DNA of 64,000 nt from Rhododendron vialii. Taxonomy: Eukaryota; Streptophyta; Magnoliopsida; Ericales; Ericaceae. The stretch covers positions 35,723,001 through 35,787,000 of the forward strand of contig NC_080557.1 in assembly GCF_030253575.1 (NCBI RefSeq), written 5' to 3'. The translations under genes and the position numbers were made by a program. Below the pieces are notes generated by a model. The model worked only from the letters and a program-made list of their open reading frames with translations. It searched no databases and was not told the origin of the DNA. Shown here one piece after another: positions 42,311 to 54,155 of the stretch. Position 1 is the first letter of the stretch. The number at the start of each line of letters is the position of its first letter.

Positions 42311-43650
42311 GTCCAAACAAACTGTACATATCCCACATTAAAACGTTAATTCATTAGAAACAAAGCAGATAAGAAACTAAACATTTATGGACAAACGTGG
42401 GAAAACAGCTAAAAACAATATGCTTATATGTGCAAGAAAATGGAGAGGAACATTATTCCACGATACATATATCTCAGATCTAAGAAGATCCTAAAAATGT
42501 AATACCTCGAAGTGCCCTACAAAAATGTGACAATTTGGCTGTTTTAGTCTTGGTTGGCTTATTAGCCCGGGGGATAGCTTATTTCAGCGTGTTTTTAGAT
42601 TTGCATAAAATAGTTGGACACTTCACGAAACGATTTTATGAATTTTGTGGTTAAGTTTCTGCGAAAAGTCTTTTGCGCAAGAATGCAGCAAGACAAAGAA
42701 GCAAAAAACTTTTCTACATTCATAGACATGAGTTAAACGACATAGAAAGCATTTGCAGGGAATCATCAAGACATTGAACTTCAAAGGCAACCAAAACAAG
42801 AATTCAAAGGACATTCCATGATTTAGGGGGGGAAAAAGACTCACAATTGTACAAATATAGAGATTTCCCTCTCTGAAATTAAGAAGGGAAACAAATAAAA
42901 AGGCGTTTGGTCTTCCTAAACTCTGCTCCAGTTCGTTATTCCTAAACCCTCCATAACCATTTTAGCTTTTTGAAGCTTCAATTTTCTCAAGCAACTTCAG
43001 TTGTTAGCATCCTTTATCCTCCATCTCTCCTCTACTGCTTCAATTTTTTGATTGTGAACAATTCTGCTTGCGATTTTTAATATACTCATACCAAACTCAA
43101 AGGTTAAGCAATCCATTATGTAGAGCTGTATATGCCTAGTTGTAAGGAAATAAGGAATATGGGCACATTAAAAAATGCCACGAAATTTTGTTTTGGGTTC
43201 AACGGTCGGAGTTGCCCAGGCCAATTTGTGCGCACCCAAAGTACAGAGGTGCTACTGGTACAAATATAATGTACAAACCCCTTTTTGGTCCCGTTTTAAG
43301 TCTCAAAAAAATAATCGGAACCACTAATTTTGTTTAAAATAATTTTACGGCTCCCACAAAAAATAAGCTCAATCCGGTATTGGTCAAAACGTCTACAAAA
43401 TGTTCAACTTTGTCTCCGAATTCAAGTCTGAATTCTAAAGCAAAGTTTGGATGTTTTGTAAATGCTCTTTACCGATACCGGATTGAGCTTATTTTTTGCA
43501 AATACTATAAGCAAAGTATTTTAAACAAAATGAACGAATCCGATCATCTTTTTAAAATCCAAAATGGGCCGAAAAAGAGGTTTGTACACATTAGTATAGA
43601 TATAAAATCTGTACCTTTAGACTTTCTGCCCAAAGTAATAATCCCTCCTC

Positions 43651-44216
43651 TAGGGCTGTTACTCGAAATCGGAAAATCGATCGAAACCGGAAAAATCGGA
43701 CCGGACCGAATTTTTTAAACCGGTTGAATAATTTCGATCCGGTTCCGATTTATAAAATTTTATAAACCAGAAAAATAATTTCGATCCGGTTTATGTGTTT
43801 TAAAAATCGGTTGAATTATGGGTTTTTGGTTGATATTTTGTGGTGTATATTGATCTAATAAATATATTTATTATATAAAAACTATTTTTATGGGCTTAAT
43901 TATGTTTTTATGGGTTTTTTTTTTTAATGTATTGGGCTCAAAATTGATCCTTTTTTGTTGGGCCAAAAAAAAGGGATTGAATTATAGATTTTTGGTTGAT
44001 ATTTTATGGGTTAAATTGTGAATTTTTTGATGTGTTGGACCAAAAATATAGTCCATGAATGAAAACCGGATAAACCGGACCGAAACTGGTTGAGCTGGTC
44101 GAAACCGGACCGGTTTATCTCAACCGGTTCCGATTTTTAAAAATCTCAAACCGGATAACCGGTTTCGACCGAAAAATACACCCAAACCAGTCGAAACCGG
44201 ACCGGTATCACCCCTA
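43651..44216. mobile_element. Non-autonomous hAT-type element, AACCGG-rich, in RHM leader intron
   Basis: 566 bp with exact 8-bp duplications CCCTCCTC (43643-43650 and 44217-44224). Ends are TAGGGCTGTTAC and, inverted, TAGGGGTGATAC. Subterminal regions are filled with CCGGTT/AACCGG words, and the centre is AT-rich. Confidence 0.87.
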
Positions 44217-44636
44217 CCCTCCTCAGTCCGGTCAACAATAGGCCATCCACGCCAGGACTAAGGAATTCACAAGAAATTATTTTCTTGCGGCATAACCCCA
44301 AGAATGAACCCTGGTCGATCGTGCAGGGGAGCAAACCCATCAAACAACCGGACTAATCTCTGGGGGTTAAATGCTACTACTATTTCATTACTTAAATATG
44401 CCATATCTTGAAAAAGGTACTAATAAAAAATAGGATACCAAGAAAAGGAGCAGGAGACCCCGTCCGTAGTGCAGGAAAGATCAAACATAAATACAAATCG
44501 AATCACATAATTAAAGGTTTTACCAGAACATTATTACTGTGAGATCTAATAGTTGTCACAGTATTAACCCATGTAGAAACTGTTAATCAAAGAAGTGTAA
44601 CGAACAGATAAATGAGTCACTCTGAAAGGTTTAAAT

Positions 44637-44639
<3 letters not shown>

Positions 44640-44677
<38 letters not shown>
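44640..44677 (-). repeat. (CT)n microsatellite contiguous with RHM leader-intron donor
   Basis: On the minus strand the intron begins GTAAGTCTCTCTCT, so about 38 bp of CT starts inside the donor consensus itself. Confidence 0.92.
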
Positions 44678-44682
<5 letters not shown>

Positions 44683-44850
44683 GGTTGGGTAGGGATTGTG
44701 AGGAGAGAATAAAGAATCTTTAAGGAGGGAATTGGAGAGATATTTCTGGTTTTTGATTTTCGGGTTTTTGTGGGGAGATTTTGAGCTTGAGACAGAGGTG
44801 GAGGAGAAGGTCGAGAGCTGTGAGGAGAGACGTTGTTAAAGAGTTGGTGT

Positions 44851-44857
44851 ATTTATA
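44851..44857 (-). promoter_or_regulatory. TATA box of RHM
   Basis: Minus-strand TATAAAT within CCTTATAAATACACC lies about 170 bp upstream of the leader-exon donor. It fits transcription starting near 44820-44830. Confidence 0.6.
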
Positions 44858-46105
44858 AGGATACCCCAACAGACCCGCCTCTGATCAATCTTTTCACACT
44901 CTTTATGTGATTAATTCCATTTTGCTAATAAATTCCTTATTTAATTTTTGATGTGGAGGGACATAGATAGAGATAGAGACAGAGAGAGGGGGGACAGCGA
45001 AAGATGGGGTTATTTTAGTCTACCCTACTTAACTCATGTGTATGGGTCCACTTACAATCACGTCGATTAATTTAGAGAGACCAATCGCACCTTTCACTTT
45101 CGAAAGAAGCGAAGCTAATAATACTCGAGAGGATTTTGACCTTGAAATCTTAAGAGAAAACAAACTTTTAAGTCTCTGACATTGTTTTACAAGATTGTGC
45201 CCTTGGAGTTTATGATCCACCTTGATGTTCATCAACCCTACAAAAAGGACTTGTTTCCTAATACACCATTTGTTATTCTATAAGGTCAAATTTTTTTTCT
45301 AACAAGCTAGGAAAAGTTGAAAGTTAAAATCATTTTAATTGTTCATTATCAAATACGCGAGGTGTCACTTATAAAATGCAGGTCTCTATTCCACCCGTAG
45401 AACGGAGAGAATGAGGATCCACAAAATGAAAGCAATATTTATAGCTATTTAGTAGCCGTGTAATCACAAAAGAAAAAAAAAAACTATTGCTTTCCTTGCC
45501 AAATCTATCTCTCCGGCCACCTGTTTTGATACTGTAATATTTTATTCCTCCCTATCACTGTCTCTATCTCTCCCCAACTTTTTGATTAAAAATAAACTTT
45601 ACAGCTTAGACATTTGAAAATCACTCTCCTCACGTTTTTCTACAATGCCCTCAAACGTGTCTCTATACTTTCTACTTTCTTTTTCGCACAACCCAACGAG
45701 TAATCCACCTTCTAAATCTATGATGAATAAATTGAATGATTATGGTCGGTTTGTCGAATGTTTCCATTTTCTTTCTTAAGGTGGGCTTTTATTTGAATCT
45801 ATTGGTGATGACATGAAATATTAATGGCTTATCTATTTATTTGGTCCTTACAAAATAGGCTCGGTTTCAATTTTATCCTCGCAAAATTTTGGGTTTTAAT
45901 TTTACTGCTATAGTTTCTATCCGATTTCAATGTTACCCTTTTCGTCAAATTTGGATGGAAAATGCCTAAGTGACTAACAGATCAGATGATATGGCAAAAG
46001 GATTATGAGACCCTCAATGTCTGAAATACACCGAATAAAAACCAACTCCTTATTTTCTTTTCTTTTACGTCTTTCTTTCCCCAACCCTAAAACCTGAGAA
46101 ATTTT
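44858..46105. other. RHM promoter region and spacer
   Basis: AT-rich sequence with short (AG) runs near 44962-44990. No gene or bounded transposon is recognised. Confidence 0.5.
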
Positions 46106-46113
46106 GGGGGAAT

Positions 46114-47010
46114 TAGGGGTGTTATTCGGTCGGTTCGGTTCGGGGTGGATTTGCCGCACCCCGATCGGGTTCGGGGTGTATAATCCGAAGACCGATCCCG
46201 ACCGGTATTAATTTCTGTTCGGTTCGGTTCGGTCGGAGATTTTGGGGCGTTCGGTCCGCCTGAAATGGGCCTTAGTTGGGCCATTTGGGCCATTTTTAAA
46301 AACTAACAATAGACTACGGGCTATGTTTGGACCATTTTTTCACCCATATTTGGGTCATTTTTACATGTTTCTCACCCATATTTGGGCAATTTTCAACCTT
46401 AAGTCAATCACCCATGTTTGGGTCATTTTTTCACATTTGGGCCATCGTAATTTGTACCTATTTTTTTTTTTTTTCAAACACCAATTGAAAAAAAAAAAAA
46501 CATACAACAAGTATGCTCAAACAATTACAACTTTTACAAGTACTCTTCCACCTTCTTCTTTGTTTTTCAATCGATTGGAAATATTTTCTACACTAGTGTA
46601 TATAACTTGGAGGAGTTAAAGTAATTTAGAACAGAAAGAGTAATCGATTGAAAAATTTTGCAAAAACGTAAATAAATCAAGCAATGAAATTCCAAAAAAA
46701 AAAAAGTAAGAGCCAAAAGTTAACCATTCAAAACAATAAGAGCCAGAAGATTAAAACAATTTATATAAATATATATAATATATATGGTTCGGTCGGTTCG
46801 GTCCTCGGTCGGTTCAGTCCGCATTCTGTTCGGTTTGGTTCGGTTCGGTCGGTATAGATTTCCAGAAAACCGAGATCGAACCGACCTAGGTTCGGTTCGA
46901 TTTGGTCCACCCCGAACCGAAAAAAAAACTCCTTTGGACCGACCGAAGACCGAACCGATCAGTCGATTTTTTCGATCTTTTTCGGTCCGGTCGGGTTCGT
47001 AACAGCCCTA
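46114..47010. mobile_element. Non-autonomous hAT-type element, CGGTTCGG-rich
   Basis: 897 bp with exact 8-bp duplications GGGGGAAT (46106-46113 and 47011-47018). Ends are TAGGGGTGTTATTCGG and, inverted, TAGGGCTGTTACG. CGGTTCGGT words fill both flanks. The interior has imperfect repeats of CCCATATTTGGG(T/C). Confidence 0.88.
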
Positions 47011-47159
47011 GGGGGAATTACGGTTCAGTGGAGAGTGGGGCAAATAAGTCCCAACACATGGGACACTTTTTTGGAATTAAAAACCCATGGAAAGAGGAAA
47101 AATAATGCCCAGCTCATGGTATTCATAATTTACTCAGACAAAAGTATCCCTCTCTATTG

Positions 47160-47285
47160 TAACACACACTCAGGGAGCAATGAATACACATTCAGAGAGC
47201 AATGTACACACATTCAGGGAGCAGTATTATATGATTGAAAGAGCAATATAATTTAATTAAAAGTGCAATATTATGTGATTAAAAG
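47160..47285. repeat. Short tandem GGGAGCAAT / ACACATTCAG repeats
   Basis: Words such as AGGGAGCAATGAATACACAT, AGAGAGCAATGTACACACAT and AAAGAGCAATATAATT recur every 28-35 bp and lead directly into the element at 47289. Confidence 0.6.
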
Positions 47286-47288
47286 AGC

Positions 47289-49231
47289 TGTAACGCCCCG
47301 AAAATTCGAAGACATTAAAAAAATATTTAAAAGATTATTTTCACAAAAGAAATTTATAAATTTACTACGTCACTAGTTTAAAAGCATATGTCATTATATT
47401 ACAATCGTTTTGAATAAATCAACATATTACAATTTCCAAATAAACTTAGAAGCTTCCAAAATAAAGTCAAGTTAAATTAATCAGAGAGACTATGCGCACG
47501 GAAACCAAGGTTTTCAGCTTCTTTCACAATAGGATTGAACTCAATCGAATCGTACGACACTTCTGCTTCGTCTTCGCTACCTGGCATTCGAGTTACCAGG
47601 GCAACATAGTACCGTGAGCAATGACGCTCAGTAGCCAAAACCCACCCGAACCCATAACTTACAAGCAATAGGAATATAATTGGTACGCATTAAAAATAAC
47701 ATCAAAAGAGGGCAATCAACTTTTCTTTCATTACTATCCTTTAACCTATGTGAGATCTCGAATCTTATCCACAGATCCGTTCCTACCCATAACCTCCGGC
47801 GTAAGGCACTGGTGTGGTCCGACTCCCCTTTTCCAGATCTGGATGAAAAATACCTAAGTTATATACCCGGTATCCCATCCGCGACCATAAGTTCGGATAA
47901 AACTTCACCGGATGCGCACGCGAGCACATTCAAGCCCGGGTTGTGACACAAGCACAATACCACCCTTATGTCCCGTCCCAAACATCCGAGAGCCGATCAC
48001 CACCATGCCGTACCCAGGGTTCGTAAATCAACACTTTCCACAAATCACCACCAATCAACCTCCAACAATTTAATCCCCGGATTCCTTGTCCGGAATCACA
48101 ATCACAGCTTCTCACTTTATTCCATTTTCAATTAACCCTATTTCAACGTTTAAGATGATAAGTCCGCACATCGCAACCAACCCAGGAACCTATTTGTCCA
48201 AACTATCAATATAACAATATTTCACAGTTCAACATTTTTCGAAACATGCTCACAGACTAACAACAATTAAATTCGCGATAATAACAAATCATGCAATAAA
48301 GCTAAACACATATTAATTTATCATACGTTTAATTTAATCATGCGATTCAGTGATCCAACTAAACATACTAACATGCTAAACTATTTAATCTTGCGATGTA
48401 AATTAAGTTACTCCTTTTATTGTCTCTTTTCTTTTTTTTTCAACTAAAGTCTACGATTTACTCTTAATCACCTCGGGACTTATAATCTTAGCCTTAAATT
48501 TTCAAGGGTTAGATTTATAAACTAATCTAACTTGAGGGACTAAATTGTAAATATTTTGAAAAATTTTCAAATCCAGTGGCTACCATTTTTGGGAAAACAG
48601 TGGGTTTCGGTCGGTTCGGCCGGCGGTGTCGGAATCGAAAACTAATTAACTTTGGGGCTTAATATTAACTTTAACTACTCACGAAATAGATTTGTAAGCT
48701 CTTAAATCATGAGGGACTGAACTGTAATTATTACAACTAATTTTTCAACCAAGTTTTCCCGAGCTACTGTTTCATTTCGGAAAAACAGAGGATCTCGGCC
48801 GGCTCGACCGACAACGGTGGGTTTGATTATTATCATACCGAAACACGAAACAATCAATACGAAACATAATATATATTTAGGGAGGTGAGTTCGGACTACC
48901 TCGTGGCAGGCGAAAACGGGTTTCAGAGTGATTCGGTGGCGGGTCGGAACAGCGGCAGAGCTTGGTCGGATGGTGATGGTGAGCACGGCAAGAGGTGATG
49001 GTGTCCGGCGGTAATGCAGGAGGTTTGGGGAATGGAGCTACAGTGGTGAGGTCAGCTTCGGGTGGTGGCGGTGGTGGCTCCGGTTGGTGATGGAGGGTGG
49101 AGGAGGTGATGATGGTTGTAATGGAGGAAAGAGGTGGTTCTCCGGTGGCCAGCAGTCAAGGTGATTACCGGTGGTGGGGGTGCTCGGTGGTTATGGTAGG
49201 AGGTAGTGGTGGCCGGAGGTGTGTTCGGTTG

Positions 49232-49270
<39 letters not shown>

Positions 49271-49644
49271 GCCGAAATGGAAGGAAGGCTGGGAAAACAA
49301 CAGAAAAAAAATAAAGAAGGGAAAGGGGATTGGATTATAATAAGGGGGTAGTGTGTGAGAGTGGGTTTCTGATTTTTTTTCAGGGGAGAAGGTGGGTTTC
49401 GGCTGGGGAGAAGGAGGTGAGGTGATTGTGGAGTATTGGTTTGGATTAGAAAAAAAATGATCTGGTGCAACTCATGCACACATTAGGAAAATTACTCGTT
49501 GGATACGTGCGTGCACAATCGATTATGGAAATAAAATTGGCGTGACGATATAAATAATTTTTTTGCATTAAATAAAATTACGAGCAAAATATTAATTTTG
49601 TTTTGGAAATTATTATTATTTATTAAAAATACCGGGTCTTTACA
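47289..49644. mobile_element. Candidate solo LTR (2.36 kb), Gypsy/chromovirus-like
   Basis: The segment opens TGTAACGCCCCG and closes CGGGTCTTTACA, so it has TG...CA ends with imperfect inverted termini. It is flanked by the 5-bp duplication AGAGC (47284-47288 and 49645-49649). GC-rich stretches near 47770-47950 and 48900-49240 and a (CT)n run at 49237-49268 lie inside. No gag or pol is found. Long LTRs with TGTAAC...TTACA ends are typical of Tekay/Del chromoviruses; that family name is inference. Confidence 0.65.
49237..49268. repeat. (CT)n microsatellite inside the LTR candidate
   Basis: About 30 bp of uninterrupted CT on the plus strand. Confidence 0.95.
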
Positions 49645-49759
49645 AGAGCAGTGAAGCTACGTCCACCGATTCCCAAGTCGATGAACTTCCACCGATACCT
49701 TATACACGACGCCGTTTTGGATTATTATTTTTTTGGTGTTGAAACATTTGGTTTTATTC

Positions 49760-50330
49760 TTCTCTTAGGACTCTTCAACGAGAGCCCTTGAGCTAAAAAT
49801 TAATTATGAACCTTTTGGATAAAATGATCAGAAAAATAATATCTTTGCACCGGTTCAAACGGATTGAAAATCGGAACGCTTAATTTTTTTCATTTGGTTA
49901 TATGGTTCTCTTGGCTTTTCAACGAGAGCCCTAGAGTTAAAAATTAATTATGATCCTTTAAGATAAAATGATAAGAAAAATAAGATCTTTGCACCAATTT
50001 AAAATGATTGAAAAATTGGAACACTAACTTTATTTCATTTGGTTTTATGATTTTCTTAAGGCTATTCAACCAGAGCCCTAGAGTTAAAAATTAATTATGA
50101 TCCTTTAAGATAAAATGATTAGAAAAATAAAACCAATTTTCTTCTTAAATAATCATAATTAATTTTTAGCTCTATGGCTCTCGTTGAAAAGCCCTAAGAG
50201 AACCACAAAACCAAATGCAAAAATCTTATTTTTATCATTTTATCAAAAATGATCATAATTAATTTTTACCTCTACGGCTCTCGTTGAAGAGCCCAAGAGA
50301 AGGATAAAACTAAATGTTTAAAAAAAAAAA
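49760..50330. repeat. Array of ~140-bp units: direct copies followed by inverted copies
   Basis: AACGAGAGCCCTTGAGCTAA (49780), AACGAGAGCCCTAGAGTTAA (49920) and CAGAGCCCTAGAGTTAAAAA (about 50071) begin three direct units. Two inverted partial units follow, marked by GGCTCTCGTTGAAAAGCCC and GGCTCTCGTTGAAGAGCCC. Units also carry the CCGGTTCAAACGGATTG core shared with the loci at 50.9 and 56.9 kb. Confidence 0.8.
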
Positions 50331-50334
50331 ATCC

Positions 50335-50860
50335 AAACCCATATTCAACTTAGATTCATAGAAGGAGCAACTTAGATTTATAGAATGAGCAATTTAGGTC
50401 CAAACCCAAATTCAACTACATATCGACTCATGATCTCATACAATGAACAACTTATGTTCATAGAATGGACAATTTAGGTTCATAGAAGGAGCAACTTAGG
50501 TCCAAACCCATATTTAACTTAGACCCATAGAAAGGGCAACTTAAATTCATAGAAAGGGCAATTTAGGTGTAAACCCAAATTCAACTACATATCGACTCAT
50601 GATCTCATAGAATGAGCAAATTAGGTTCATAGAAGAGGCAACTTAGGTTTATAGAAGGGGCAACTTAAGTACATAAAATGGGCAACTTAAGTCCAAACCT
50701 AAATTCAACTAAGGTCCATAGAAGGGGCAACTTAGATTTATAGAAAGGGCAACTTAGGTTCAAACCCAGATTCAATTACATATCAACTCAAGATCTCATA
50801 CAAGAGGTAATTTAGGTTCATAAAAGAGACAACTTAGATTTATAGAAGGGGCAACTTAGA
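50335..50860. repeat. ~21-bp minisatellite with higher-order structure
   Basis: The unit is GGGCAACTTAGRTTCATAGAA with variants, repeated over about 520 bp. It is interrupted about every 195 bp by CAAACCCAAATTCAACTACA and TATCGACTCATGATCTCATA. It fills the gap between two alternating-palindrome loci. Confidence 0.85.
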
Positions 50861-51492
50861 TTTTAGGCTTCCTATTTGCAATCTTATAGAGCAGAAACGT
50901 GATTATAAGAGTCTTAGAGATAAAATTTAATTATGTATCTTCAGAATAATAAGATCTTCACACTGGTTCAAACGGATTGAAAATTGGAGCAGATAATTTT
51001 TTAAACTGTATTTTTAATATATAAACAGTCTAAAAAAATTAAGTGCTCCAATTTTTAATCCGTTTGAACAAGTGCGAATATCTTATTATTCTGAACATAT
51101 TATTTTAAAAAGATATAATTAACTTTTGTCTTTAAAACTCTAATAATCATGTTTCTACTCCACATGATTCTAAATAAATAGCAGATACTTAATTATGAGA
51201 GTTCTAGAAACAAAAGTTAATTATGATCCTTTAGAATAATATGTTCAGAATAATAAAATATTTGCACTTGTTCAAACGGATTAAAAATTGAAGCACTTAA
51301 TTTTTTTAAACTGTTTATATATTAAAAATACAGTTTAAAAAATTATCTGCTCCAATTTTCAATCCGTTTGAACCAGTATGAAGATCTTATTATTCTGATC
51401 ATATTATTCTAAAGAGACATAATTAAATTTTATCTCTAAGGCTCTTATAATCACGATTCTGCTTCATAGGATTGCAAATAGGAAGTCTAAAA
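50861..51492. repeat. 632-bp nested palindrome (four alternating units)
   Basis: The outer arms TTTTAGGCTTCCTATTTGCA (50861) and TGCAAATAGGAAGTCTAAAA (ending 51492) are inverted copies centred near 51177. Each half is itself an imperfect palindrome, with centres near 51018 and about 51320, around the core GGTTCAAACGGATTGAAAAT. Confidence 0.88.
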
Positions 51493-51519
51493 AAAAAATT
51501 CCTCCAAAAATGGTGCCTT

Positions 51520-52040
51520 TTTGGGTGTGGGTCCCTGTGCCACGAGGCACACCAGAGGCCTGCGTCCTTTCAAATGTGTATGGGTTATATTAGTCTTTTT
51601 ATATCATCTTTCCATATATGAGGAATTGTTTTTTTCCGTTATCTTTACACGTCATTTAATGAACGTCGCTTTCCAAAGTTTACAGAGTCGCACTAATCAA
51701 TATCAGAGATGTCACATCGCACAGAGGTCACATCATTTATCAAAGAAGATATCTCACGTATCATCAGAAGCTTCTAGAATGTTCCACAATGGCAGTCTCC
51801 GAACATGCCTCCTGAGTAAACTCATCATCGAATGACGTCTACCGCTCCCAACGTGAACTAAGTTCCCCGAGTAACAATTGGACGGCCGAAGGAGGGATGC
51901 TCTTCCGAGCGACAAGAAGATTTTTCCGAGCAAAAATAGGCGGGAACCGTCTAGACGACGACTGAAGCTCGGTGAGGTCCCCCGAGCCTGATTATCCTTC
52001 GAGACATGCGTGGTATGATGTGTAAAGATATTTTTCTACC
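51520..52040. repeat. GC-richer repeat of unclear class with inverted ends
   Basis: ATCTTTACACGTCAT near 51640 is mirrored by ATGATGTGTAAAGAT near 52016-52030. The interior is GC-richer (CCCCGAGTAACAATTGGACG). It could be a fragment of an LTR or a MULE; no TSD is found. Confidence 0.35.
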
Positions 52041-52309
52041 TGTAAACGAACTGAGACAATTGAACGATGGGTCCACCAGATCAATCCTTTGAACTCTTTT
52101 AACCTTCGGATATTTCAGCCCACTACAATTGGGTGGACTTAAATATATTCGAGGTAGTTTGATTTGATCGGATTTTTTCAATTTTATCGAGTTTTTTTGG
52201 GTTGAGCTTCAAGACTACTGGGCTAATTTGGCTTTAAAAGTCAAACAATAACTTATTTTTCGTCTTTATTTTTAAAAAATTGCATTTATTAGTTTTGCGT
52301 TAAATTTTA

Positions 52310-52547
52310 CTCCATCCGTCCGGATTTAATTATCCCTAGTTTTTTTTCTAACCGGCTAAAAAATGAGTTATATCTTTGAATCCGTAATAAATTTCATATC
52401 GAATATGGATCTTATTTGATATATCTCGATTAGTTCTATAATATAATGTTTTCGAAATCACGTAAAACATTATAAATTGGAAGATATAATCGATTGAAAA
52501 ATGACACGAACTCCAAAAAAAAGACTATTAAATCCGGACGAAGGGAG
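52310..52547. mobile_element. Stowaway MITE inserted in an older foldback
   Basis: 238 bp with ends CTCCATCCGTCCGGATTTAA and TTAAATCCGGACGAAGGGAG, flanked by TA on both sides. It sits inside a larger imperfect inverted repeat (about 52240-52720) marked by ACTTATTTTTGTC on one arm and GACAAAAATAAGT on the other. Confidence 0.88.
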
Positions 52548-52770
52548 TAACTTTTTGACTTATTTTTGTCCTTATTCAAAAAATTATGAGTTTATATCAT
52601 ATTTTTTTACTTTTTCGATTCCTCTCGACGAGACGAATCAATAAGTCACAAAAATTTGACGCAAAATAAACAAATGCAAAAAAAAAATTGAATAGAGACA
52701 AAAATAAGTCACTTGACTTTTTAATTCAAACTCACCTAAATTATCAAAACCCCAATCTAAGACTATATAT

Positions 52771-53118
52771 CAAGTTTAGGAATCCCGTACGGTACCGGCT
52801 GGTACGTACCGGTATTGTCCAAATTTGGTACCTTATCTCTCTAATTTCGTTTCGATTCAAATACCGGCTGGTACCAAATATATCGGTCAATACCGGACTA
52901 GTTTTAAATTTATTTTTCTCTTCAAGTACCGAACGACATCAGACAAATACCGGACTACTTTTCATTTATATCTTTAGTAGACGCGTATATTATACTGTAA
53001 ATTCTCTTTTTTGGAAAAATAACACTAATAACGATAAATTCAAAGCGGTACCCAATATCTTACCGATAGTACCAATAGAAAAATCGATACTCTAGTCGAT
53101 ACGATATTCGGAACCTTG
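52771..53118. mobile_element. hAT-type MITE, GGTACCGG-rich
   Basis: 348 bp starting CAAGTTTAGGAATCCCGTAC and ending, inverted, CAAGGTTCCGAATATCG. Flanks are CTATATAT and CTATATAC (7 of 8 match). Subterminal words ACCGG(C/T)TGGTAC and ATACCGGACTA recur. Confidence 0.65.
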
Positions 53119-54155
53119 CTATATACATCAAAAAAACCTCCATCTATATTACTACTAAAATATTCCCCTCAATTGCAGATTCAGATGTAGCTTCATTCAT
53201 GGAGTATATGAGATCCATAAGTCCCAACTCCAAACTCCCATCAAACTATTCCAATGAACAAGACCGTTACACCAGTTAGTGAGACATAGCCCTGAACCAA
53301 CAACATTTGTAGACAGCCCATATCCAGGCAAAACACCAGCCCAGAATACCCAAGATGCAAACCCGAGTGCAATTTTGTTCACTCTACTTAAAAAAGGGTG
53401 AACGTTATCTTCTCTCTTATTGGTTGAAATGTTTTAGGTCTCACCCCTGCAATACACTTTTTGATAAGCATGACTTCATTTTGTGGTGAGATCCACATCA
53501 TTTCAACCAATAAAAAAAATGTGAACAAAAATAAATTCTGCAAACCCCGACCCCAACACATAATTGAAAGGAAGACACAAGAAAACATACACAGCCCATA
53601 CAAACAAACGCACAAACACCTGGAGCGCATATACCCACACAATCACAGAGACACACCCCAACCATTCATTTTGAAAACAACCAAGACAAACACAGACACA
53701 CAAACACCTAGAACACATACAGTCACGGTGTTTAACCTATCTCGAATAGTTTATCCAGTTTGCAAAATTAGGACTTAAAATTAATTTAATTTTTTCAGAA
53801 AAAAATTCATAATGATGTCAACAATTTATCAGATATCAACAAGTTCTTTTAATTTATGGAAAAAAAAATTGAATCTGTATCATATTTAAGTCCTCATTTT
53901 TTTAATCAAACAAATATTCTCTTTTGAGACAGCAGGAGTAGTTCAAATAACAATTTTACATGAGCTCATTCACCGTAGAGATTAAGGCCTATGAATGTGA
54001 ACAAGGCAAGAATGCTTAAAAGACAGCTTGTGGGTTGAATTGAACTCACTGTATTAATGAAGAGGAATGACGAATTTTCATTGGTCCATTTTGTTAGGAG
54101 ATTTGGTGAGAAAATGTAATCCTTAATTTGATTTGTTACTATTTCTCACTATTTA
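53119..54155. other. Spacer with no recognised gene
   Basis: An inverted pair lies near 53427-53510 (TGGTTGAAATG / CATTTCAACCA). The C- and A-rich stretch near 53560-53730 (ACACAAACACC words) gives spurious frames. Nothing coding is supported. Confidence 0.5.

Larger units (their letters stand above)
42322..44682 (-). other. 5' UTR (leader) intron of RHM
   Basis: The donor GTAAGT lies at 44682-44677 (minus strand) and the acceptor TATGTACAG just before TTTGTTTGGAC-ATG. It contains a (CT)n tract contiguous with the donor and the hAT element at 43651-44216. Leader introns are known in plant RHM genes; this boundary is inferred from splice signals. Confidence 0.65.

Noticed and set aside
46784-47105. 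Arg-rich frames near 46.8-47.1 kb
   Set aside because: They are translations of the CGGTTCGG subterminal repeats of a hAT-type element.
50335-50860. CRISPR-like regularly spaced repeats
   Set aside because: The repeats are head-to-tail minisatellite units without unique spacers, and the window is a plant genome.
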